NCBI RefSeq assembly: GCF_026242055.1
Contig: NZ_JAPJDL010000016.1
Location: 162,475-226,474 of the forward strand
Reading direction: 5' to 3'
Source: Lentzea sp. NEAU-D7
GTDB lineage: Bacteria; Actinomycetota; Actinomycetes; Mycobacteriales; Pseudonocardiaceae
Length of the DNA stretch: 64,000 bases
In this document: piece after piece, positions 57,792 to 64,000 of the stretch
Layout of the letters: the number at the start of each line of letters is the position of its first letter
How positions within the stretch are numbered: the first letter of the stretch is position 1
Notes under the pieces: model-generated
What the model saw: the letters and a program-made list of their open reading frames with translations, nothing else
Told to the model about the DNA's origin: nothing
Databases searched by the model: none
Program-made: the position numbers and the translations under genes

Positions 57792-59987
57792 ATGCCCACT
57801 AGTGTGGACCACGACGCCTTGTCAACCCTCATCGGAGCGGCGGTTGGTGGGTGTGAGATTGCCCGTACCGAGCTGACGGAGGCTCTCTTGCCGGACGACC
57901 CCCAGTGGCCGACCGAGGACGACGACGCCGAGTCGGTCGCCGCAGCTTCACAGTCGACGGTGCAGGTCAACCGCCCGCCGGTGGACCAGCCGACGATGCG
58001 TTTCCCGCTCGCCGCGGTGCTCTCGGCACCGTCCACTCAGGAGCCGCCGCGCTCGTCGCCGATCCGTTCCGCTCCGAACGCCGCCGGTCCGGGTCAGGCC
58101 GCCCAGGGTGTGCCAACGGCCGGTTCCGGCGCTCCGGGCGGGCCTTCCGGTGACTCCGCCGGTGGGAAGTCTCACGGGACGATTGGTCCAGAAGTCGGCC
58201 AACCCCGGGCCCTCCCGGTGCGCGTCGAGCCGAAGAACGACCGGACCCGCGTCGTGCCGAGGCCGGAGCAGAGGACGACGGAGCTCTCGGTGCCGCCCGC
58301 CAAGACGGCGCGCGTCGACCAGCTGCCGCACCTGGAGCAGTCGTGGTTCGACAAGCCGGCGAAGCCGGACCGGCAGCAGCACCAGCAGCCGCGTCCCGAG
58401 CAGACCAGGCGCGTCGACCAGCTCCAGGGCCAGGCACCTCCCCGTCAGGAACCGCCGCGCCAGGAGCCCCAGCGTCAAGAACCGCGCCAGGAGCCGCAGC
58501 GTCAAGAACCGCCGCGTGCCGAGCCGACTCGCCCGGTAGCGCCTCCGCCTCCGCGCCAGGAGCCGAAGGACCTCCCCGTCACCGGCTACGACGAGGAACC
58601 CGAGGACCGCCTCGCCGACGAGCCCAGGAAGAGCCGCAAGCCGCTGTTCGCGGTCCTGAGCCTGCTCGTCGTCGCGGCACTGGCCGGCGCCACGGTCTAC
58701 GCGGTCAACGAGTTCGGCGGCGCCAAGGCGGTCGAGACCCGGCCCCCGGCCGCGCCCGCGAACGTCCAGCCGCTGGTCAAGGCCGTCACCGCAGGGGCAC
58801 CGGCCCCGACCCCCGCCGGCGTGAAGCAGGCGCTGGCCGGGCCGGCGGGCAACAGCGCGCTGGGCACGCTCACCGGCAGCGTCATCGACCCCGCCAGCGG
58901 CACCGCGCTGTGGCAGCAGGGCGACACCACGGCCGCCACCCCGGCGTCGAGCCTCAAGATCCTCACGGCCGCCGCGGCGCTGCTGAGCCTCGAGAAGACC
59001 GACCAGCTGTCCACCAAGGTCGTCCAGGGCGCGGAACCCGGCACCGTGGTGATCGTCGGCGGTGGCGACCCGACGATCTCCGGCGCGCCCGGCAAGTCGG
59101 TCTACCCCGGCGCCGCGACGCTCGACGACCTGGTCGGCCAGGTCAAGGCCAAGGGCCCGGTCACCAAGGTCCAGTTCGACCTCAGCCGGTACGCGGGCGA
59201 GGCGCTCGGGCCGCAGTGGGAGGCGGTGGACATCGCGGGCGGCTCGGTCGCGCCGATCGTGCCGTTCATGCTCGACGGCGGCCGGATCGACCAGACCAAC
59301 GTCAACGGCGCGCGCACCGGCAGCCCCGCCCAGGCGGCGGCGGACGCGTTCGCGCAGCGCGTCGGGGCTCCCGGCGCCACGGCGGGAGCGGCTCCGGCGG
59401 GCGCGCAGGTGCTCGGCGAGATCAAGTCGGCGTCGATCGAGCAGCTCGTCGACAACATGATGCAGATCTCGGACAACGTGCTGACCGAGGCGATCGCGCG
59501 CGAGATCGCGATCAAGACGGGCAACGAGCCGTCGTTCGCGGGCGGCGTGAAGGCCGTGCGGGACGTGCTGAGCAAGAACGGGTTCGACCTCACCGGGGCG
59601 AACTTCGTGGACGGCAGCGGCCTGTCCGCGACGAACAAGATCCCGGCCAAGCTGCTCACCGACGTGCTCACCGCGGCGGCCAAGCCCACGCTCGACGACG
59701 CGCGCACCGCGAAGCTGCGGCCGTTGCTGACGGCGCTGCCGGTCGCGGGCGGCAGCGGCACCCTCGCCGGTCGCTATGGCGGCACGGCGGCACCGGGCAA
59801 GGGCTGGGTGCGGGCCAAGACCGGCACGCTCACCGGCGTCAACGCGCTCGCCGGCGTGGTCGTCGACGTGGACGGACGCGTGCTCGTGTTCTCGTTCATG
59901 TCCGCGAGCAACCGCAACCCGGAGAACGAGGTGCGGCCCGCGCTGGACGTGCTGGCCGCCGCGTTGCGGGGTTGTGGCTGTTCTTGA
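57792..59987 (+). CDS. dacB: D-alanyl-D-alanine carboxypeptidase/endopeptidase (PBP4 family) with long cytoplasmic tail
   Basis: About 731 residues. Residues 1-280 are cytoplasmic and disordered, with a Gln/Glu/Pro/Arg repeat zone (RQEPPRQEPQRQEPRQEP). A membrane helix (FAVLSLLVVAALAGATVYAV) follows, then the extracellular serine peptidase: SxxK in TPASSLKILT, SxN in MQISDNVLTEA, KTG in VRAKTGTLTG. It trims stem peptides of peptidoglycan. ATG 57792 is preferred; GTG 57789 precedes it directly. Similar to Rv3627c but with a much longer tail. Its stop touches the tnpB element's right end. Confidence 0.92.
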   Translation: MPTSVDHDALSTLIGAAVGGCEIARTELTEALLPDDPQWPTEDDDAESVAAASQSTVQVNRPPVDQPTMRFPLAAVLSAPSTQEPPRSSPIRSAPNAAGPGQAAQGVPTAGSGAPGGPSGDSAGGKSHGTIGPEVGQPRALPVRVEPKNDRTRVVPRPEQRTTELSVPPAKTARVDQLPHLEQSWFDKPAKPDRQQHQQPRPEQTRRVDQLQGQAPPRQEPPRQEPQRQEPRQEPQRQEPPRAEPTRPVAPPPPRQEPKDLPVTGYDEEPEDRLADEPRKSRKPLFAVLSLLVVAALAGATVYAVNEFGGAKAVETRPPAAPANVQPLVKAVTAGAPAPTPAGVKQALAGPAGNSALGTLTGSVIDPASGTALWQQGDTTAATPASSLKILTAAAALLSLEKTDQLSTKVVQGAEPGTVVIVGGGDPTISGAPGKSVYPGAATLDDLVGQVKAKGPVTKVQFDLSRYAGEALGPQWEAVDIAGGSVAPIVPFMLDGGRIDQTNVNGARTGSPAQAAADAFAQRVGAPGATAGAAPAGAQVLGEIKSASIEQLVDNMMQISDNVLTEAIAREIAIKTGNEPSFAGGVKAVRDVLSKNGFDLTGANFVDGSGLSATNKIPAKLLTDVLTAAAKPTLDDARTAKLRPLLTALPVAGGSGTLAGRYGGTAAPGKGWVRAKTGTLTGVNALAGVVVDVDGRVLVFSFMSASNRNPENEVRPALDVLAAALRGCGCS

Positions 59988-60130
59988 CGTTCTCCTCACC
60001 CTAAAGGGCGGGGATTCCCTCCACGCCGCGCGTGGATAGTGCGGCGTCTGGGTGGATTCCCGTTTCACGGCGCGGTGCCAGCACGGGTGCTGGTCTTACC
60101 TGCGCTCCACGGTCGTTTAGGCTCTCCGCA
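59984..60130 (-). ncRNA. Putative TnpB guide RNA (reRNA / omega RNA) scaffold
   Basis: In IS200/IS605 elements the guide RNA overlaps the end of tnpB and its 3' guide reads into the flank. Here CCCCGCCC-TTTA-GGGTGAGG, imperfectly paired, spans the tnpB stop on the minus strand and the element end GTCAA lies at 59988-59984. The next bases (59983 downward) would be the guide and are the antisense of the dacB 3' end. The 5' limit given is a guess. Confidence 0.5.
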
Positions 60131-61236
60131 CGTCCTGCGGCGAGGATGTTGATGGCGGCGTTGATGTCCCGGTCGTGGATGCTGCCGCACAGGCAGGTCC
60201 ACACCCGGATGTTCAACGGCATCTTGTCGCTGACATGTCCGCAGGCCGAGCACATCCGGGTAGATGGGAACCACCGGCCGATCCGGCCGAAGGTCCGCCC
60301 GTATCGGGCAGCCTTGTACTCCAGCATGCCGGTGAAACCGGCCCATCCGGCGTCGTGCACGGACTTCGCGAGCCAGGTCCGGCCGAGACTGGCGACACAG
60401 AGGTCCTCGACGTACACCGCTTGGTTGTCGCGGATGATCGCCGTGGACAGCTTGTGCTGCCAGTCCCGCCGGGTGTCAGCCACCCGCGCATGAGCACGGG
60501 CTAGCTTCACCACGGCTTTCCTGCGCCTGTTCGAGCCCTTGACCTTGCGACTCAACGACTTCTGCAATCGCCTTAGCCTGCGCGCCGCCTGGCGCAGGAA
60601 CCTCGGCGCGACCACCTTCGTGCCGTCCGAGAGCACCGCGAAATGCGTCAGGCCCAGATCGATACCGACCTCGGACTCCGCCCCCGGCAGTGTCTGATCC
60701 TTATCGGTCGTGACGACGAACGAGGCGAAGTACCGGCCCGCCGCGTCCTTCAAGATGGTCACCGAGGACGGTTCGGCGGGAAGGTCACGCGACCAGCGCA
60801 CGTCGAGGTCACCGATCTTCGGCAGCCGCAACCGGCCGTTGCCCAGGACCGTGAACCGGGCGTTGCGGGTGAACCGGATGGCCTGCCGGTTGTCCTTGCG
60901 GGACCGGAACCGGGGCGGGGCGACTTTGCGGCCTTTGCGTTTGCCGGTGACCGAGGCGAAGAAGTTGCGGTACGCGGTGTTGAGGTCCGCGAGGGCCTGC
61001 TGCAACACCACCGCCGACACCTCGCCCAGCCACACTCGTTCCGGCGTGGTCTTGGCGCGGGTGACGACCCGCTTGGACAGCTCGCCGTCCGACAGGTACG
61101 GGTCGCCGTTCACGTGGGCTGCCCGGCGGGCGTGCAACGCGTCGTTGAACACCACACGCGCGCACCCGAACGCCCGCGCCAGCGCGTCACGCTGATCAGG
61201 CGTCGGGTAGACGCGGTAGTTGTATCGAAGCTGCAC
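60001..61236 (-). CDS. tnpB: TnpB, RNA-guided endonuclease of the IS200/IS605 family
   Basis: A 411-residue TnpB. HTH_OrfB N terminus (YRVYPTPDQRDALARAFGCAR), RuvC-like sites VGIDLGLTHFAVL (Asp), VYVEDLCVASLG (Glu) and HDRDINAAINIL (Asp), so the nuclease looks intact. The zinc ribbon has CSACG in the first knuckle, but the second reads WTCLCGS, with one residue less than the usual CxxC. Codon use fits the host, so the insertion may be old. ATG 61236 is the natural start. The product cuts DNA guided by the RNA from its own 3' end and helps keep the element (known for the family). Confidence 0.93.
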   Translation of the reverse strand: MQLRYNYRVYPTPDQRDALARAFGCARVVFNDALHARRAAHVNGDPYLSDGELSKRVVTRAKTTPERVWLGEVSAVVLQQALADLNTAYRNFFASVTGKRKGRKVAPPRFRSRKDNRQAIRFTRNARFTVLGNGRLRLPKIGDLDVRWSRDLPAEPSSVTILKDAAGRYFASFVVTTDKDQTLPGAESEVGIDLGLTHFAVLSDGTKVVAPRFLRQAARRLRRLQKSLSRKVKGSNRRRKAVVKLARAHARVADTRRDWQHKLSTAIIRDNQAVYVEDLCVASLGRTWLAKSVHDAGWAGFTGMLEYKAARYGRTFGRIGRWFPSTRMCSACGHVSDKMPLNIRVWTCLCGSIHDRDINAAINILAAGRAESLNDRGAQVRPAPVLAPRRETGIHPDAALSTRGVEGIPAL

Positions 61237-61388
61237 ACGACCAGCCTATTCGGTTGGTTTCATGACCGACTTCGCGGGAATTCGCACCGGCAGACACTGT
61301 CTTTCCGCGCTGCTCGCGCATTTGGTTGCGTGCCCAGCGCACCAGCCCGCACTTCGGTAGCGGGCCGTGCGCAGGTAGCGTCGGAACC

Positions 61389-62432
61389 GTGAACGGCGCG
61401 ACGGAGGCAGAGCTCGGCCCGGTGGACTGGGAGCTGGCGGTAACGACCGCCACGCGGCTCGTCCGGCCGGGTCCCGTGATCGGCAAGGACGAGGCCGACC
61501 ACGTCGTAGGCAGACTTCGGGAGCTCGCCCCGCAGGCGGAGGTGCACGTCCGCGAGCTGACCGGGCTCGGTCAGGGGCTGCCGCTGCTGCCGGGCGAGGT
61601 CGTGGACAGGCCCGCGTGGGTCGCGGCCGCCGCGCAGGGCCTCGCCGCGCTGACAGCACCGGCCATGCCGCGCCAGACGGGTCCGATGGCGGGCATCCTC
61701 GCCGGCACGGCCGGTGTGCAGGCGGGCGTCGTGCTCGCGTTCCTGTCCTCGCGGGTGCTGGGCCAGTACGACCCGTTCAGCCCCACCGACCAGCTCGCCG
61801 GGCGGTTGTTGCTGGTCGCGCCGAACATCGTCGGTGCCCAACAGGCCCTGGACGTGCCGGACGACGACTTCCGCATGTGGGTGTGCCTGCACGAGTGCAC
61901 GCACCGGCTGCAGTTCACCGGCGTGCCGTGGCTGCGCAGGTACTTCTCCGACCAGGTCACGGCGCTGTTGTCCTCAATGGACGAGGAACGCGCGCCGCTG
62001 CCCGACGTGATCCGCGACTTCCGGCACAAGCTGCGCGCCGGCGACGGCCCGATGGGGCTGATCGAGCTCATCCAGTCGCCGCAGCAGAAGGTCCTGCTGG
62101 ACCGGCTGATCGCACTGTCCACTTTGCTCGAAGGCCACGCCGACCACGTGATGGACGCCGTGGGGCCGACGGTGGTGCCGTCCGTGTCGACCATCCGCAC
62201 CCGCTTCAGCGCGCGGCGCAAGGGCGGCGGCCTGCTCGACCGGATACTGCGCACGGTGCTCGGCGTCGAGGCGAAGGTGCGGCAGTACGAGGAGGGCGCG
62301 GAGTTCACCGAGTACGTGGTGCAGCGCGTCGGCATGGACGGCTTCAACGCGATCTGGACGTCCGCCGACACGTTGCCGACCAGGGCCGAGATCGCCGAGC
62401 CCATGAGCTGGCTGCGCCGCGTGTCACCGTGA
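61389..62432 (+). CDS. DUF2342 zinc-dependent metalloprotease (Rv3626c-like)
   Basis: A 347-residue protein with the zincin motif HECTHRLQF near residue 175 and the downstream EGHADHVMD. Conserved GLGQGLPLLPGEVVDRPAWVAA and LGQYDPFSP segments mark the actinobacterial DUF2342 family, which lies next to dacB and tilS. It appears cytoplasmic. Its substrate is unknown. GTG 61389 is chosen because the first residues (VNGATEAELGPVDW) match the expected start. The stop overlaps the tilS GTG (GTGA). Confidence 0.88.
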   Translation: MNGATEAELGPVDWELAVTTATRLVRPGPVIGKDEADHVVGRLRELAPQAEVHVRELTGLGQGLPLLPGEVVDRPAWVAAAAQGLAALTAPAMPRQTGPMAGILAGTAGVQAGVVLAFLSSRVLGQYDPFSPTDQLAGRLLLVAPNIVGAQQALDVPDDDFRMWVCLHECTHRLQFTGVPWLRRYFSDQVTALLSSMDEERAPLPDVIRDFRHKLRAGDGPMGLIELIQSPQQKVLLDRLIALSTLLEGHADHVMDAVGPTVVPSVSTIRTRFSARRKGGGLLDRILRTVLGVEAKVRQYEEGAEFTEYVVQRVGMDGFNAIWTSADTLPTRAEIAEPMSWLRRVSP

Positions 62433-63340
62433 ACGGACCGGTCGCCGAGATCAGGACGGCGGTCCGCCGTTTCCTCGACGAGGTCCAGCCGGAGCACGTG
62501 ACCGTCGCGGTCTCCGGCGGAGCGGACTCGCTCGCGCTGGCGGCCGCCGTGGCACGGCTGGTGCCCGGCGCGTCGGCGGTCGTCGTGGACCACCAGCTGC
62601 AGCCGGGATCGGGCGACGTGGCGCTGAAAGCGGCCCAGCAGTGTTCCGGGTTGGGGCTCGTGGCGCGCGTGGAGCCGGTTCTCGTGGAGGGCGGCGGCGG
62701 CCCCGAGGCCGCGGCCCGCAAAGCCCGCTACGCGGCTCTGAGGCCGTCGTCCGGCGTCGTGCTGCTCGGCCACACCCTGGACGACCAGGCCGAGACCGTG
62801 TTGCTTGGCCTGGGGCGCGGCTCCGGGCCTCGGTCGATCGCGGGGATGCGCGCGTTCGACCCGCCGTGGGGACGTCCGCTGCTCGGCGTGTCCCGCGCCG
62901 CCACCCGCGCCGCGTGCGCGGAGCAGGGGATCGAGGTGTGGGAGGACCCGCACAACGCCGACCCGTCGTTCACGCGCGTGCGGCTGAGGACAGAGGTGCT
63001 GCCGTTGCTGGAGGACGTGCTGCAGGGCGGCGTGGCCTCGTCGCTGGCGCGCACGGCGGCCCAATTGCGTGAGGACTGTGACGCACTCGACTCTCTCGCG
63101 GACGCCTTCGCCGGTGACTGCTGTGCTGTTGACGACATCGCCGAACTGCCTGCGGCTCTGCGACGCAGAGTGCTCAGGGCGTGGCTGATCGACGAAGGCG
63201 TGCCTGAACTGTCCGATTCGCACCTGCGCCGCGTCGACGCACTGGTGAGTGAATGGCGCGGTCAGGGCGGTGTCTGGCTACCTGGCGGCTTTGTCGTGCG
63301 GCGCGCGCATGGCAGGCTCGCCGTGGAACCACAGTCTTAA
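62429..63340 (+). CDS. tilS: tRNA(Ile)-lysidine synthetase
   Basis: A 303-residue N-type ATP pyrophosphatase that converts cytidine 34 of tRNA-Ile(CAU) to lysidine. The PP-loop is VAVSGGADSLALAAA; the following HTLDDQAETVLLGLGRG and RPLLGVSR segments are diagnostic. The protein lacks the large C-terminal domains of E. coli TilS, normal for actinobacteria. GTG 62429 overlaps the previous stop. It is followed after 17 bases by hpt, as in most Gram-positives. Confidence 0.94.
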   Translation: MNGPVAEIRTAVRRFLDEVQPEHVTVAVSGGADSLALAAAVARLVPGASAVVVDHQLQPGSGDVALKAAQQCSGLGLVARVEPVLVEGGGGPEAAARKARYAALRPSSGVVLLGHTLDDQAETVLLGLGRGSGPRSIAGMRAFDPPWGRPLLGVSRAATRAACAEQGIEVWEDPHNADPSFTRVRLRTEVLPLLEDVLQGGVASSLARTAAQLREDCDALDSLADAFAGDCCAVDDIAELPAALRRRVLRAWLIDEGVPELSDSHLRRVDALVSEWRGQGGVWLPGGFVVRRAHGRLAVEPQS

Positions 63341-63357
63341 GCAGAGGGGACCTGTCC

Positions 63358-63906
63358 GTGTACGACGGCGACATCGCATCCGTGCTCATCACCGAGCAGG
63401 AGATCAGCGACAAGGTCACCGAACTCGCCAAGCAGGTCGCGGCTGATCACCCAGAAGGTGACTCCGACCTCGTGCTGATCACCGTGCTCAAGGGCGCCGT
63501 GATGTTCATGGCCGACCTTGCCCGCGCGCTGCCCGTTCCGGTGCAGCTCGAATTCATGGCCGTTTCGTCCTACGGGTCGTCCACGTCGTCGTCCGGCGTG
63601 GTGCGCATCCTGAAGGACCTGGACCGCGACATCGCCGACCGGGACGTGGTGATCGTCGAGGACATCATCGACTCGGGTCTGACCCTGTCGTGGCTGCTCA
63701 AGAACCTGCAGTCGCGCAAGCCCCGGTCGCTGCAGGTGTGCACGCTGCTGCGCAAGCCCGACGCGGTGAAGGTCGAGGTGCCGGTGAAGTACGTCGGCTT
63801 CGACATCCCCAACGAGTTCGTCGTCGGGTACGGGCTGGACTACGCGGAGCGGTACCGGGATCTGCCGTACATCGGCACGCTGGATCCGAAGGTCTACTCC
63901 AACTGA
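63358..63906 (+). CDS. hpt: Hypoxanthine phosphoribosyltransferase
   Basis: A 182-residue purine salvage enzyme that makes IMP or GMP from hypoxanthine or guanine and PRPP. The PRPP motif is VVIVEDIIDSGLTLSWLL; LEFMAVSSYGSSTSSSG is the flexible loop and VGFDIPNEFVVGYGLDYAERYR the purine-binding end. GTG 63358 follows GCAGAGGGGA. It lies downstream of tilS in the conserved order. Confidence 0.95.
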   Translation: MYDGDIASVLITEQEISDKVTELAKQVAADHPEGDSDLVLITVLKGAVMFMADLARALPVPVQLEFMAVSSYGSSTSSSGVVRILKDLDRDIADRDVVIVEDIIDSGLTLSWLLKNLQSRKPRSLQVCTLLRKPDAVKVEVPVKYVGFDIPNEFVVGYGLDYAERYRDLPYIGTLDPKVYSN

Positions 63907-63929
63907 GCTTCTGCTCGAAACGCGAGCGG

Positions 63930-64000
63930 TCAGCAGTTCGGACGGCACCGCCGCTGCGAGACGGCGTCGAGCAGCACGCCGCGGATGTCCTCCGGGTTCG
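63930..64000 (-). CDS. C-terminal end of an unknown gene (cut by window end)
   Basis: On the minus strand a frame enters from beyond the window and ends at TGA 63932-63930 with NPEDIRGVLLDAVSQRRC and a final RPNC. The 23 visible codons fit the local codon bias. Nothing can be said about function. Confidence 0.35.
   Translation of the reverse strand, partial: NPEDIRGVLLDAVSQRRCRPNC

Larger units (their letters stand above)
59984..61260 (-). mobile_element. Solitary IS200/IS605-type element (tnpB only)
   Basis: An element inserted between dacB and the DUF2342 gene, which are neighbours in mycobacteria. The right end is GTCAA at 59988-59984. The left end is less sure; a hairpin CCAGCC-TATTC-GGTTGG (61238-61254) lies upstream of tnpB. 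No tnpA is present, so the element cannot move by itself. Confidence 0.65.

Overview
The window is a GC-rich actinobacterial chromosome segment. GTG and TTG starts are common, 4-base GTGA/ATGA overlaps link many genes, and coding is dense on both strands. From memory, the gene order follows the Mycobacterium tuberculosis block Rv3674c to Rv3624c: nth, tlpA-like, Nudix, marP, ephE-like, holin-like, acs, HAD phosphatase, two small RNAs, ssd, tad genes, DUF1998 helicase, topA, holB, ppa, dacB, DUF2342, tilS, hpt. Other features (proton pyrophosphatase, an MFS/thymidylate-kinase fusion beside topA, many GTG starts) suggest a filamentous Pseudonocardiales relative (Lentzea, Saccharothrix or Actinosynnema type). 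That placement is inference; no rRNA or species marker is present.

Region by region. 1-2670: nth, thiol-disulfide reductase, CoA-type Nudix hydrolase and MarP-like serine protease, overlapping or closely spaced. 2667-4919: a TetR regulator and an aromatic hydroxylase that are divergent across an operator array; this pair interrupts the conserved order. 4891-9516: minus-strand block of alpha/beta hydrolase, holin-like protein, NhaA and acetyl-CoA synthetase. 9776-12952: Fic-like gene, kynurenine pathway genes kynU and kynA, and a divergent Lrp regulator. 13048-22300: flavohemoglobin, then two minus-strand groups for cell-wall sugar recycling (murR-murQ and nagZ-namZ-amiE) around an AhpD/MocR divergent pair. 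22424-24085: an Ms1-like RNA, a HAD phosphatase, a 6C RNA and two DnaA boxes. 24139-29230: ssd and the tad pilus/secretion operon, with an odd insert of 69-bp repeats and two mini-genes of 32 and 33 codons. 29428-33854: prim-pol-like protein, nucleotidyltransferase and MrfA-like helicase. 34047-45490: hppA, three related lipoproteins, topA, a polyglutamine tail-anchored protein, an MFS-Tmk fusion and holB. 45534-57201: SDR, secreted protein, tRNA-Thr, a structured RNA candidate with an 11-codon gene, then accessory genes (HNH lipoprotein, GH114, SRPBCC/ArsR, LLM oxidoreductase, Excalibur protein, thioesterase, MarR/MFS). 57257-64000: ppa, dacB, a solitary tnpB with its guide-RNA end abutting the dacB stop, DUF2342 protease, tilS, hpt and the end of one more gene.

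Functional groupings. NagZ, NamZ and an AmiE-like hydrolase should trim exogenous or turnover peptidoglycan to GlcNAc and MurNAc. MurQ then converts MurNAc-6-phosphate to GlcNAc-6-phosphate under MurR. No PTS permease or MurNAc kinase is visible. Tdo and kynureninase lead from tryptophan toward anthranilate, probably under the divergent Lrp protein. Ssd, TadA/B/C, a pilin-like peptide and TadE/G-like proteins form one translationally coupled operon. HppA and the soluble Ppa both consume pyrophosphate.

The points most worth a second look are the repeat/mini-protein insert in the tad operon, the structured leader before the 11-codon gene, the lone TnpB with an unusual zinc knuckle, the paired Ms1-like and 6C RNAs with DnaA boxes before ssd, and two enzymes whose key catalytic residues look missing: the EphE-like hydrolase and the Tmk domain of the fusion.
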